Source of the DNA: Jiulongibacter sp966250325
GTDB taxonomy: Bacteria > Bacteroidota > Bacteroidia > Cytophagales > Spirosomataceae
Assembly: GCA_966250325.1 (NCBI GenBank)
Contig: CBINGY010000008.1
Coordinates: forward strand, 1 to 64,000
Length of the DNA: 64,000 nt
Direction: 5' to 3'
Shown: positions 42,105 to 51,277 of the stretch, one piece after another
Position numbering within the stretch: position 1 is the stretch's first letter
Layout: every line of letters starts with the position of its first letter
The notes under the pieces: generated by a model
Seen by the model: only the letters and a program-made list of their open reading frames with translations
Told to the model about the DNA's origin: nothing
The model's database searches: none
Made by a program: the position numbers and the translations under genes

Positions 42105-44780
42105 ATGAAGGAAAACAAAGAGAAGAAAAGACTTGACGAACGTCCCGACAACCGCGGATGGAAAAAATGGGGCCCTTATCTCTCTGAACGCCAATGGGGA
42201 ACAGTTCGTGAAGATTACAGTGTTTACGGAGACAGCTGGGAATATACAAGTCATGATCTGGCCCGCAGTCGGGTGTATCGCTGGGGTGAAGATGGAATTG
42301 GAGGTATCTCAGACAACAAACAGCACATTTGTCTGGCCTTTGCCTTCTGGAACTATAAAGATCCCATCCTTAAGGAAAGGTTTTTCGGCTTAACCGGGAA
42401 AGAGGGTAATCATGGGGAGGATGTAAAAGAACTGTACTACTATCTGGACAGCACGCCTACCCACTCCTACATGAAAATGCTGTACAAGTACCCGATTGGC
42501 CCCTACCCTTACGAGGAAATTCTGGCCGGGAACAGAGAACGGGGAAAACTGGATCAGGAATTTGAAGTTCTTGATACAGAAGCGTTTAAAAACAACAATT
42601 ACTTTGATATTTTCATAGAGTACGCCAAGGCGGAAGAGAATGATATTCTGGTAAAACTGACCGCTTTCAACAGGTCAAAGAATAAAGCTAAGCTAGCTGT
42701 TTTACCGACCCTTTGGTTTCGGAATACGTGGGCATGGGGATACGATGAATTCTCCAACAAACCTATGCTAACGGGCATTGCCAATAAACAGGTAGAGGTG
42801 CATCACAGATTATTCAAAAAAATGAAGCTGTACCTCAAAGATGCCGACAGCCTGCTGTTTACCGAAAATGAAACCAACATGGAGCGGGTATTTGGCCGGC
42901 CAAATACCAGTCTTTTCCTGAAGGATGGTTTCTATGAGTACCTCATCAATAAAAATAAGAACGCGGTCAATAAAAATCAGATTGGTACCAAAATGGCTGG
43001 TCTGTATGAACGTACCATTGAGCCCGGTGAAAGCTATGAAATCAGGTTGAGATTTACGGATCGGACGAATATGGAGGATCCGTTTGCTGATTTCGATGAT
43101 TCTTTTGAACAGGCGATGGAAATTGCCGATGAATTCTACGAAGAAGTTCAAAAAGAAATTACCTCGGAAGAACAACGTAAAATTCAACGTCAGGCATTCG
43201 CGGGCATGATGTGGAATAAACAGTTTTACTACTATAACGTGAACCAATGGGCAAACGGTGATCCCCGAATGCCTTTCAAATTCACCGGGCGAAACTTTGA
43301 AAGAAATTCTACCTGGAAACACGCCTACATGCACAACATCCTGAGCATGCCGGATAAATGGGAGTATCCGTGGTTTGCTGCATGGGACCTGGCCTTTCAT
43401 ACCGTTACCCTCGCCAGAATTGATTCTGATTTTGCCAAAAGGCAGCTTGCGGTAATTCTCAGGGAATACTACATGCATCCGAACGGGCAGATTCCGGCCT
43501 ATGAATGGAATTTTTCAGATGTTAATCCACCCGTACACGCCTGGGCTACCTGGAAAGTATATGAGATTGATAAAGAACAGCGTGGCGGAAAAGGAGATAT
43601 CAAATTTCTGGAGCGGATATTTCACAAGCTCCTTCTGAATTTTACCTGGTGGGTAAATCAAAAAGACGAAGAAGGTAATAACATTTTCGGTGGTGGTTTT
43701 CTTGGTTTGGATAATATCGGGGTATTTGACAGAAACGCCCAGATCCCAGGTGTGAAACTTCAGCAGGCAGATGCCACGGGCTGGATGGCTATTTTCACCC
43801 TAAATATGCTGCGTATATCCCTGGAAATTGCTCTGGAACGACCGGTTTATCAGGATATGGCCTCCAAATTCTTTGAGCATTTTATGCATATTGCTTCGGC
43901 TATCAATAATAATCTGGAGCATGGAAATAAAGGCCTTTGGGATGAGATTGACCAGTTTTATTACGATAAAATTCATACGCCAGACTCCCGAACAATCTTT
44001 TTAAAAATCAGATCTCTGGTTGGTCTCATTCCTCTCTGTGCAGTGGAAGTTATTCATGAAGACCTACTGGAAAAACTACCCGATTTCAGGCAGCGTCTGG
44101 AGTGGATTCTCAATAACCGACCCGATCTGGCTTCTTTGATATCAAGATGGCATGAGCCTGGTAAAGGGGAGACACACTTATTATCTCTACTGAGAGGTCA
44201 CCGAATGAAAATGGTATTACGTAGATTATTTGATGAAAGTGAATTTCTTTCGGATTACGGGATTCGTTCGTTGTCAAAATATCATCTTAAAAACCCATTC
44301 TCTTTCAATCTGAACGGAGAGGATCTCACGGTGGTTTACACACCTGCAGAATCTGACACCTCAATCATGGGAGGAAACAGTAACTGGCGAGGCCCCATCT
44401 GGTTTCCTCTGAATTACCTGATTATTGATGCACTTCATAAATACTCGCAGTATTACGGCGAAGATTATGAAGTGGAATATCCGACAGGATCTGGTGAGAT
44501 AACTACCATCTCAGGTACTGCCACTGCCCTATCTGAACGTCTGATTCATATTTTTATGAGAGATTCCACTGGTAAACGTCCCGCCTTACAAAATTACCCG
44601 GAATATGAGCTGGAGCACTTCAGGGATCACTACCTCTTTCATGAATATTTCCATGGTGATAATGGCACAGGCTGCGGAGCGGCACATCAGACGGGCTGGA
44701 CAGGCCTGGTTGCGGATCTCATAGCCGAGATTAACCATAAAAAAGAGAAGCCGGGAGAAGAACCTATCAGCTTTAGCTGA
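42105..44780 (+). CDS. GH63-like glucosidase (MGH1-type)
   Basis: An 891-residue cytoplasmic glycoside hydrolase without signal peptide. RPDNRGWKKWGPYLSERQWG, then DYSVYGDSWEYTSHDLARSR and YRWGEDGIGGISDNKQ are the N-terminal signature of the glucosidase group of GH63 and related mannosylglycerate-hydrolase-like enzymes. The catalytic (alpha/alpha)6 barrel follows, with WEYPWFAAWDLAFHTVTLAR, AYEWNFSDVNPPVHAW and GGNSNWRGPIWFPLNYLII. The substrate is probably an alpha-glucoside or glucosylglycerate-like compatible solute, but I cannot fix it. A promoter lies directly upstream. The stop is 3 bp from the mutS stop on the other strand. Confidence 0.85.
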   Translation: MKENKEKKRLDERPDNRGWKKWGPYLSERQWGTVREDYSVYGDSWEYTSHDLARSRVYRWGEDGIGGISDNKQHICLAFAFWNYKDPILKERFFGLTGKEGNHGEDVKELYYYLDSTPTHSYMKMLYKYPIGPYPYEEILAGNRERGKLDQEFEVLDTEAFKNNNYFDIFIEYAKAEENDILVKLTAFNRSKNKAKLAVLPTLWFRNTWAWGYDEFSNKPMLTGIANKQVEVHHRLFKKMKLYLKDADSLLFTENETNMERVFGRPNTSLFLKDGFYEYLINKNKNAVNKNQIGTKMAGLYERTIEPGESYEIRLRFTDRTNMEDPFADFDDSFEQAMEIADEFYEEVQKEITSEEQRKIQRQAFAGMMWNKQFYYYNVNQWANGDPRMPFKFTGRNFERNSTWKHAYMHNILSMPDKWEYPWFAAWDLAFHTVTLARIDSDFAKRQLAVILREYYMHPNGQIPAYEWNFSDVNPPVHAWATWKVYEIDKEQRGGKGDIKFLERIFHKLLLNFTWWVNQKDEEGNNIFGGGFLGLDNIGVFDRNAQIPGVKLQQADATGWMAIFTLNMLRISLEIALERPVYQDMASKFFEHFMHIASAINNNLEHGNKGLWDEIDQFYYDKIHTPDSRTIFLKIRSLVGLIPLCAVEVIHEDLLEKLPDFRQRLEWILNNRPDLASLISRWHEPGKGETHLLSLLRGHRMKMVLRRLFDESEFLSDYGIRSLSKYHLKNPFSFNLNGEDLTVVYTPAESDTSIMGGNSNWRGPIWFPLNYLIIDALHKYSQYYGEDYEVEYPTGSGEITTISGTATALSERLIHIFMRDSTGKRPALQNYPEYELEHFRDHYLFHEYFHGDNGTGCGAAHQTGWTGLVADLIAEINHKKEKPGEEPISFS

Positions 44781-44783
44781 TTT

Positions 44784-47396
44784 TCATTTGACAAGCCCCT
44801 TAAACTCGTTGAGTTTAAGGAGAGCTTCGATGGGTGACATGGTGTCCAGATCAAGTTTTGTAAGCTTCTCTTTCAATTCTACAAGTTTGGGGTCTGGTGC
44901 ATCAAAAAAGCTGAGCTGATAGTTATTTTTTGGAGCCTCCTTGATTTTTTCTTTATTCTTTTCCCGTAGATGATCTGCCTCCAGATGATGAAGTATTTCA
45001 TTGGCTCTCAAAACTATAGACTGCGGCATACCAGCAAGCTGAGCCACATGGATACCAAAACTGTGCTCACTGCCACCGGCTTTCAGTTTCCTGAGAAACA
45101 CCACCTTGCCATTCACTTCTTTGACCGCTACATTGAAGTTTTTTATTCTGGAGAAATCCTCTGTGAGTTGATTTAGTTCATGGTAATGGGTAGCAAAAAG
45201 TGTTCTGGGTTTAAATTTTGGGTGATTATGAAGATATTCAGAAATACTCCAGGCAATGCTAACGCCATCATAGGTACTGGTTCCGCGGCCGATTTCATCC
45301 ATAATTACAAGACTTCGCTCACTCAGGTTATTCAGAATAGAAGCCGTTTCTGTCATTTCTACCATGAAAGTGGATTCTCCTCGTGAAAGGTTATCACTGG
45401 CTCCTACCCTTGTAAAAATCTTGTCTACCAGCCCGATCTCCGCCGTTTCAGCCGGCACAAAAGACCCCACCTGAGCCATGAGCACAATCAGTGCGGTTTG
45501 TCTTAGCAAAGCCGATTTACCTGCCATGTTTGGCCCCGTAACAATAATGATTTGCTGGTCGCTATCATTCAATAGTAAGTCATTGGGCACATAACTTTCT
45601 CCTGTAGGAAGTTGTTTCTCTATGACCGGATGCCGCCCGGCCTGAATAAGAATCTGATGCGAATCATTGAGAACAGGTTTCTGGTATTTATTGGCTACTG
45701 CCACCAGGGCAAAGCTTGCCAGGGCATCCAACTGAGAAATCACTCGGGCGTTTTGCTGAATCTGACTCACAAACTCAGAAACGGCCAATACAAGATCGGT
45801 GTACAATCGGCTTTCTATTTCAAAAATCTTACTTTCTGCCGTGAGAATTTTCTCCTCGTACACTTTGAGTTCTTCAGTAATATATCGCTCTGCATTCACG
45901 AGCGTTTGTTTCCTTATCCATTCAGCCGGGACCTTATCCTTATGAGCATTGGACACCTCCAGATAATACCCAAACACCTTGTTATAAGCAATTTTCAGAG
46001 ATGGAATTCTGGTTTTTTCGGCCTCCCGTTGCTGAATTTCAATCAGGTAATCTTTTCCCGAGAAAGCTATTTTATGAAGTTGATCCAACTCCGGGTCTAC
46101 CCCACTTTTTATAATTCCACCCTGATTGGCCACATGAGGAGCGTCTTCTTTCACTTCTCTTCCAATCTTATCAACAATGAAGCTACAATCGGCCAGCTGA
46201 CTCAGGTATTTTTCAAAAACAGGATTGACGGGAATAGTCTTCTGAATAAGCTCCCGAAGCGGAGTTATTTGCCGGAGAGCCCGGTTTAGTTGAATCATTT
46301 CCCGTGGGCTGATCCTTCCCACTGCCACTTTAGAGATCAGTCTTTCAAGATCACCAACCGGTTTGAGTGTATTTCTGAGATCTTCAAGTTTTTCAGGATT
46401 TTTGACGAAAAAATCTACGGTATCCAGTCTTTCCTGTATCGGCTTTTGATCTTTCAATGGAAGTACCATCCACCGCCGCAGGGTACGTGCACCCATGGGG
46501 GTAACGGTTTCATCCAAAATATCAATGAGTGGCACCCCACCCTCGTTCTGAGCAGAAACCAGCTCCAGATTTCTGATGGTAAACCGATCAAGCCAGACAT
46601 ACCGCTCCTGATCCAGGCGGGTCAAAGAGGAGATATGACTGATGTCGCGATGTTCGGTATCAGAGAGGTATTGGAGAATGACACCCGCTGCAGTAATTCC
46701 GTCGCGAAGGTTTTCAATTCCAAATCCTTTGAGTGTGTTGGTTTTGAAGTGCTGAGTAAGGAGTGGGTAGGCATGATCATAGGTGTAAGCCCAGTCTTCA
46801 AACGTAAACGTATTAAATTTATCTCCGAAAAGCAGATTAAACTGTTTACTGTAGTGACGACAAAAGAGAACCTCGGCCGGACCAAATCCCTGAAGTAGTT
46901 TATCGATATACGCGGCTGATCCCTCTGTACAAATAAATTCTCCGGTAGAAATATCCAGAAAAGAAATCCCAAGATTATCTTTTTCTCCGAAATGAACAGA
47001 AGCCAGGTAGTTGTTTTGTTTGGTATCCAATACATTGTCGTTGTAGGAGACGCCCGGAGTAACCAATTCGGTAACCCCGCGTTTTACTATTCCCTTAACT
47101 GTTTTTGGATCCTCTAGCTGATCACAGATGGCCACCCTTTGCCCGGCTCGCACCAGTTTTGGCAGATAGGTATCCAGAGAGTGATGGGGGAAACCAGCAA
47201 GCTCCTGATTGGCCCCGCCATTGTTTCGTTTGGTTAAAACTATACCCAGAATTTTAGACGCCAGAATAGCATCTTCACCGAATGTTTCATAAAAATCACC
47301 TACCCTGAACAGTAGAAGTGCTCCCGGATATTTCGATTTAATCTGATTGTATTGCTTATTTAAGGGTGTTTCAGAGGGGCTTTTCGTTTTTGCCAT
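44784..47396 (-). CDS. mutS: DNA mismatch repair protein MutS
   Basis: 870 residues. Domain I has the mismatch-binding Phe-x-Glu motif (FYE, 35-37) in FRVGDFYETFGEDA. The connector, core and clamp domains occupy the middle. The ATPase domain begins with GPNMAGKSALLRQTALIVL (Walker A near residue 621) and continues with RGESTFMVEMTETASIL, IMDEIGRGTSTYDG and ATHYHEL. MutS recognises base mismatches and recruits MutL. C-terminal LKLNEFKGLVK ends the protein. It is a single gene: the 398-bp gap upstream separates it from the esterase gene. CAAAATTA at 47438 may be a minus-strand -7 element. Confidence 0.97.
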   Translation of the reverse strand: MAKTKSPSETPLNKQYNQIKSKYPGALLLFRVGDFYETFGEDAILASKILGIVLTKRNNGGANQELAGFPHHSLDTYLPKLVRAGQRVAICDQLEDPKTVKGIVKRGVTELVTPGVSYNDNVLDTKQNNYLASVHFGEKDNLGISFLDISTGEFICTEGSAAYIDKLLQGFGPAEVLFCRHYSKQFNLLFGDKFNTFTFEDWAYTYDHAYPLLTQHFKTNTLKGFGIENLRDGITAAGVILQYLSDTEHRDISHISSLTRLDQERYVWLDRFTIRNLELVSAQNEGGVPLIDILDETVTPMGARTLRRWMVLPLKDQKPIQERLDTVDFFVKNPEKLEDLRNTLKPVGDLERLISKVAVGRISPREMIQLNRALRQITPLRELIQKTIPVNPVFEKYLSQLADCSFIVDKIGREVKEDAPHVANQGGIIKSGVDPELDQLHKIAFSGKDYLIEIQQREAEKTRIPSLKIAYNKVFGYYLEVSNAHKDKVPAEWIRKQTLVNAERYITEELKVYEEKILTAESKIFEIESRLYTDLVLAVSEFVSQIQQNARVISQLDALASFALVAVANKYQKPVLNDSHQILIQAGRHPVIEKQLPTGESYVPNDLLLNDSDQQIIIVTGPNMAGKSALLRQTALIVLMAQVGSFVPAETAEIGLVDKIFTRVGASDNLSRGESTFMVEMTETASILNNLSERSLVIMDEIGRGTSTYDGVSIAWSISEYLHNHPKFKPRTLFATHYHELNQLTEDFSRIKNFNVAVKEVNGKVVFLRKLKAGGSEHSFGIHVAQLAGMPQSIVLRANEILHHLEADHLREKNKEKIKEAPKNNYQLSFFDAPDPKLVELKEKLTKLDLDTMSPIEALLKLNEFKGLVK
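44798..44820. repeat. Inverted repeat inside the mutS 3' end
   Basis: CCTTAAACTC-GTT-GAGTTTAAGG is a perfect 10-bp stem with a 3-nt loop, within the last codons of mutS (coding for LNEFKGL) and 18 bp after the stop of the plus-strand glycosidase gene. On the plus strand it could end the glycosidase transcript, but the usual T-run is absent. Confidence 0.4.
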
Positions 47397-47794
47397 TCGT
47401 ATGCAGCGGTAGCTTTTTTCTTATCGATTCACTTTCTCAAAATTAGTCAAAAAAGCCTGGAATTAGTTAGAAATGCCTCTTGAAGTACCCTTCAAAAATT
47501 GAAAGAATTAATACGGCATAAACAGAAATTGGTATAGAAATAAGATGCGTTGGTGTAAATAGTTTCGGAATTAACGTCAAAGCATTTATCATTGACTACG
47601 ATTACGTGCCTGATAATTCCATTAAAACTGCGACCGGAAAATACTCATTCCGGTAGATCACGATGCCGTTCCAATTTCTGAAGCGGCGGCAACATGTAGT
47701 TTTGTGGGATCTCAGTGGATCTAATCTGCTCCGCGTAGAATTCTTATTTCTTCGCTAGATTTGTCCAAAACCGGGGCCTGTACTGGTCCCGGTT
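47397..47794. other. 398-bp intergenic region between the esterase gene and mutS
   Basis: Contains the upstream region of mutS, a small hairpin (CCGGA/TCCGG near 47635-47655) and the terminator of the esterase gene at its end. I find no tRNA, transposase remnant or supported ORF; three-frame scans of both strands show frequent stops. Confidence 0.6.
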
Positions 47795-47796
47795 TT
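47767..47796 (-). terminator. Rho-independent terminator of the sialate O-acetylesterase-like gene
   Basis: AAAACCGGG paired with CCCGGTTTT (9-bp stem, 12-nt loop). Read on the minus strand it starts within the TAA stop codon of the gene ending at 47795 and closes with a short T run, so it terminates that gene. Confidence 0.75.
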
Positions 47797-48676
47797 ACTG
47801 TTGGCTTAGAAATTTTTCAGCAAACCGCCGCCCCATCTCACGCTGAGATTTTGAATCAAAATGAATGAGATCTTCTTTGCAACTAAGGTCACCGGTTTTA
47901 ATCAAATAGGAATTTGCATCAGAATTCACATACTGAGAAAAGACCTTATTAATTCCTTGCCACAATTCATCATGCTCAGAAAAAGAACCCAATTCAGCGA
48001 TAAAAACTGGAAGTGCCAGGTCATTAACTTCCTCACGGAATATTCCGAAAAGTTGTTTTAAATTTAGGTAATGACCGGCAATTCCTTCAGTAGAAGCATC
48101 CGACTCCCCCTGATGCCAAAGGATTCCTTTGATTATACCATATTGCCTGGCACTATGAACCTGTTTTCTGAAATTAGTTAGTAAAGGCACTCCTCTGTGT
48201 GTTTGATCCAGTAGCCATTGATTCATACTACTTCCTCCTATCGCCGTAGGAACCAAAAGTATTTTTTTGTCTTCAGGAATACCATCAAGTAAGGTCCTGG
48301 CAAAAGACATTCCGCAATCCAGCCCTGTAAGATCTGGCTCATACCAGTGCAGGGGTTCCTGTGCATAAATAAGTTCTCCCGAAGAGTTCAGGGTAAAAAC
48401 ACGTGAATTGATTAATGTATCCGTAGGTTCCACCGATCCACGACCTGCCATATTTGACTGACCGGCCATTATGAATATCCAGACATCCTCTTTTGGAAAA
48501 CTTCCAATTACTTTGGTTTGCTTTTGAGGAAAGTTCGAACTTCTTGATTCAGCAACCGATTGACCATTCGAATCGCATATGTACAAGAAAACAACCGTAA
48601 GCAAAAATAATTTCCTGCTAACCGGGATTACCCAATTAATTAAATGGACTGTGGAAAGTCCGGATTTCAAATACAT
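47795..48676 (-). CDS. SGNH/GDSL-type sialate O-acetylesterase-like protein
   Basis: 293 residues from the ATG at 48676 (MYLKSGLSTVHLINWVIPVS); an earlier ATG at 48709 would overlap the next gene. After a hydrophobic leader (KLFLLTVVFLYICDS) the SASA domain shows IFIMAGQSNMAGRG (nucleophile Ser74), GILWHQGESDAST (block III region) and LIHFDSKSQREMG with the catalytic His. This family removes O-acetyl groups from sialic acids or other polysaccharide sugars, outside the cytoplasm. The actual substrate is unknown, since no sialic-acid utilisation genes are near. It is followed by a terminator and preceded 8 bp upstream by a small membrane protein gene. Confidence 0.85.
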   Translation of the reverse strand: MYLKSGLSTVHLINWVIPVSRKLFLLTVVFLYICDSNGQSVAESRSSNFPQKQTKVIGSFPKEDVWIFIMAGQSNMAGRGSVEPTDTLINSRVFTLNSSGELIYAQEPLHWYEPDLTGLDCGMSFARTLLDGIPEDKKILLVPTAIGGSSMNQWLLDQTHRGVPLLTNFRKQVHSARQYGIIKGILWHQGESDASTEGIAGHYLNLKQLFGIFREEVNDLALPVFIAELGSFSEHDELWQGINKVFSQYVNSDANSYLIKTGDLSCKEDLIHFDSKSQREMGRRFAEKFLSQQ

Positions 48677-48684
48677 ACTGAACC

Positions 48685-48951
48685 TTACATGTGGAATTTT
48701 CTCATCCACATTTCTTCATGAATCTCGGTATCTCTGTTTGAGAGTTTATACAGGTAAATGGTTAGTGCGATGGCAAGCCCTCCGAAGAGTATATTCAAAA
48801 AGCTTACCCCCGCCGTATTAAGAATGGAATACAGCATTACAAGGATACAAACCAAGGTAGCTGCTCCTACCACATACAACATCCGGCTTAAGAAGCGGTG
48901 TTTTGACCTTAATTCATTAAATGACAAATTTTTCAAAGTAGAGTTTTTCAT
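48685..48951 (-). CDS. Small two-helix membrane protein of unknown function
   Basis: 88 residues from 48951. Two membrane helices (MLYVVGAATLVCILVMLYSI and FLNILFGGLAIALTIYLYKL) are joined by a short loop and followed by a charged tail (SNRDTEIHEEMWMRKFHM). A basic/polar N-terminus (SFNELRSKHRFLSR) suggests the N-terminus is inside. I do not recognise the family. It ends 8 bp before the esterase start on the same strand, so the two are probably cotranscribed. Confidence 0.72.
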   Translation of the reverse strand: MKNSTLKNLSFNELRSKHRFLSRMLYVVGAATLVCILVMLYSILNTAGVSFLNILFGGLAIALTIYLYKLSNRDTEIHEEMWMRKFHM

Positions 48952-49079
48952 CATAAGTAGCTTTAGATAGTAAAAGATTTATTTTCACATGGTTAAGGTA
49001 ATAAATTCGGATAACTTTTACAAGAATTTACTTGATTAATCGAAGTTGACATTCATCCTATCAGAAGCTTACGCATAAA

Positions 49080-49102
49080 AAAAGAGGCTTGAAGCCTCTT
49101 TT
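49080..49102 (-). terminator. Rho-independent terminator of the murA operon
   Basis: AAAAGAGGCTT paired with AAGCCTCTTTT around one central base; on the minus strand a T-run (TTTTTTTATG) follows. It is 20 bp after the murA stop, so it ends the DUF4290-murA transcript. Confidence 0.85.
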
Positions 49103-49122
49103 AATACATCCGTATTTCTAAG

Positions 49123-50427
49123 TTAAAGCCGAATTATCTCGGCCCCAATGGCATTCAACCTTTTATCAATAAACTGATACCCGCGATCTATTTGCTCAAT
49201 ATTATCGATGATGCTGGTCCCATTGGCAGAAAGAGCTGCAATAAGTAAAGCCACGCCTGCACGAATATCTGGAGAAGACATCCTTATTCCACGAAGATTA
49301 TGCTGGCGGTCAAGACCTACCACCGTTGCCCGGTGAGGGTCACACAAAATAATCTGGGCACCCATGTCAATTAGCTTATCAACAAAGAAAAGCCGGCTTT
49401 CAAACATTTTCTGATGAACCAGTAGCGTACCCTTGGCCTGAATTGCCGTTACCAGAATAATGGAAATAAGATCGGGGGTGAATCCTGGCCAGGGTGCGTC
49501 ATAGATAGTTAAAATGGAGCCATCAATTAATGTACTGATTTCATAGTTGGTCTGAGAAGGGATATAAATGTCGTCTCCTCTGAACTCCATATGTATACCC
49601 AGTTTTTTAAACGTATCCGGGATTATTCCCAGCTCTGCAATCTTACAATTCTTGATCGTGATCTCAGACTGAGTCATAGCGGCCAACCCTATGAATGAAC
49701 CGATTTCAATCATATCAGGCAGCATTTCATGCTCGCATCCGCCCAGGGCTTCCACACCTTCAATGGTAAGTAAATTAGAGCCTACTCCACCGATTTTGGC
49801 ACCCATTCGGTTCAACATTTTGCATAGTTGCTGCAGATAGGGCTCACAGGCAGCATTGTATATAGTAGTTATTCCCGGTGTAAGAACGGCAGCCATAACT
49901 ACATTGGCCGTACCTGTCACAGAGATTTCGTCCATCCAGACATACGCCCCTTTCATTTGGCCACCTTCCACCGTATAGAAGGCATCTCCCGGCTCATAAT
50001 CAAACGTAGCTCCTAGCTTGGCAAAGCCCGTAAAATGAGTATCCAGAGGTCTGCGACCTATCTTGTCTCCACCAGGGCGGGGAGCTTTTCCTTTGCCAAA
50101 ACGGCCCAGCATGGGTCCTAAAAGCATGATTGAACCTCTTAATGCAGCGGCTTTCTCTTTGTAACTATTACTTTCAAAATACTCGAAATTAACATCGCCA
50201 GCCTCAAATTTGTAGCAGCCTTCATACAATTTGGTACGTTTCACGCCCATATCTTCCAGTAACTCCATGAGCTTATTTACATCCCGTATGTCTGGAATAT
50301 TGCTGATGGTAACCTCCTCTTTGGTGAGTAAAACAGCACAAAGAATCTGTAAGGCTTCGTTCTTGGCACCCTGCGGAATCAACTCTCCGCTTAGTTTTTT
50401 GCCTCCGGTAATTTTAAATGATGACAT
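49123..50427 (-). CDS. murA: UDP-N-acetylglucosamine 1-carboxyvinyltransferase MurA with Asp in the active-site loop
   Basis: 434 residues. It transfers enolpyruvate from PEP to UDP-GlcNAc in the first committed step of peptidoglycan synthesis. Two beta-alpha repeats form the inverse barrel: GGKKLSGELIPQGAKNEALQ, LRGSIMLLGPML, GANVVMAAVL-like TGTANVVMAA and WPGFTPDLISIILVTAIQAK are visible. The active-site loop is RPGGDKIGRRPLDTH. D121 (GAC at 50065-50067) occupies the position of the catalytic and fosfomycin-targeted Cys115 of Escherichia coli MurA. The Asp form is known to work in other bacteria and to resist fosfomycin. Cotranscribed with the DUF4290 gene 22 bp upstream. Confidence 0.95.
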   Translation of the reverse strand: MSSFKITGGKKLSGELIPQGAKNEALQILCAVLLTKEEVTISNIPDIRDVNKLMELLEDMGVKRTKLYEGCYKFEAGDVNFEYFESNSYKEKAAALRGSIMLLGPMLGRFGKGKAPRPGGDKIGRRPLDTHFTGFAKLGATFDYEPGDAFYTVEGGQMKGAYVWMDEISVTGTANVVMAAVLTPGITTIYNAACEPYLQQLCKMLNRMGAKIGGVGSNLLTIEGVEALGGCEHEMLPDMIEIGSFIGLAAMTQSEITIKNCKIAELGIIPDTFKKLGIHMEFRGDDIYIPSQTNYEISTLIDGSILTIYDAPWPGFTPDLISIILVTAIQAKGTLLVHQKMFESRLFFVDKLIDMGAQIILCDPHRATVVGLDRQHNLRGIRMSSPDIRAGVALLIAALSANGTSIIDNIEQIDRGYQFIDKRLNAIGAEIIRL

Positions 50428-50449
50428 GTAATAGGATCAGGAAAGTGAA

Positions 50450-51139
50450 TTAGTTATTTCTTCTTCGTTTGAATCGGTTATTGCGGTTATTATTGCTGTT
50501 TCCGTTACTTCTGTTTTTATTGAATTTTCGGTTACCATTGCCTCCACCATTCGGGTTGAAGCTATTCGGCGTATTGGCGTTATTAAATCTGTTTGGCATG
50601 CGATTCCCGTCTTTTGGATTGGCTTCCTGAATTATGCCATCTCTCCGTAATTCATCCACCTCTTCCTGAAGTTTGAATCCCGACATTTCCAGAATGGTAT
50701 CCAGGCAGTTGTTTACTTCAACCGTATCCTTATTCCATTGAAGATAAAAGCTTTGCATGAGCTTAACCAGATACGAAATAAACGCCTTACGTTCATCCTT
50801 TGTGGAAGCCACTGTGGCCTTAAGTACCAGAAGTTCCAGGTTTCGTCCGTAAAACTTGTGCTTGAGTCTGGACTGACTGTAAGGCACCCGCATGGGCTTC
50901 TTACCCAGAGCCTCTTTAGGTGGCGGTGGAAAAGGACTGTCAACATCAAGCTGAAAGTTTGCCATTACATACAGGTCATCCCAAAGTTTTTTGGAATAAT
51001 CAAGACCGTCACGCATCTGAGGGTGAATCTGACGCATTAATTCGATGAGTATGTGGGCGTGTTTGGTACGACGTTCTTTATCAGGTACAGATACTACGTG
51101 CTCTACCAGCTTTTGGATATTACTTCCGTATTCTTTCAT
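50450..51139 (-). CDS. DUF4290 domain-containing protein
   Basis: 229 residues matching DUF4290, a family found almost only in Bacteroidota and usually next to murA. Core motifs: EYGSNIQKLVEHVVSVPD, RTKHAHILIELMRQIHPQMR, KLWDDLYVMANFQLDVDSPF and RDGIIQEANPKDGNR. The C-terminus is Asn/Arg-rich and low in complexity (NKNRSNGNSNNNRNNRFKRR), suggesting RNA binding or disorder. Function is unknown. Its start is 138 bp from the divergent GHL10 gene; murA follows at 22 bp. The CAAAGGTA at 51215-51222 may be a minus-strand -7 element. Confidence 0.9.
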   Translation of the reverse strand: MKEYGSNIQKLVEHVVSVPDKERRTKHAHILIELMRQIHPQMRDGLDYSKKLWDDLYVMANFQLDVDSPFPPPPKEALGKKPMRVPYSQSRLKHKFYGRNLELLVLKATVASTKDERKAFISYLVKLMQSFYLQWNKDTVEVNNCLDTILEMSGFKLQEEVDELRRDGIIQEANPKDGNRMPNRFNNANTPNSFNPNGGGNGNRKFNKNRSNGNSNNNRNNRFKRRRNN

Positions 51140-51277
51140 AAATTTTTGGAAATGCTTAAGGCGAAGTCCTGACTATGCAGTGAAGTTAAGAGGAAAACCA
51201 CCTTTAAAACGTGGCAAAGGTAACAAAAAAACAAACCAACATCGTTAAATTTACGCAATTTCAACCGGGCTTTCCGA

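Noticed and set aside
45612..46898. Two long plus-strand ORFs (225 and 202 codons) opposite mutS
   Set aside because: Entirely inside the conserved mutS gene and without recognisable motifs.
47397..47794. tRNA, IS remnant or pseudogene in the longest gene-free gap
   Set aside because: No cloverleaf, no inverted terminal repeats and frequent stops in all frames.
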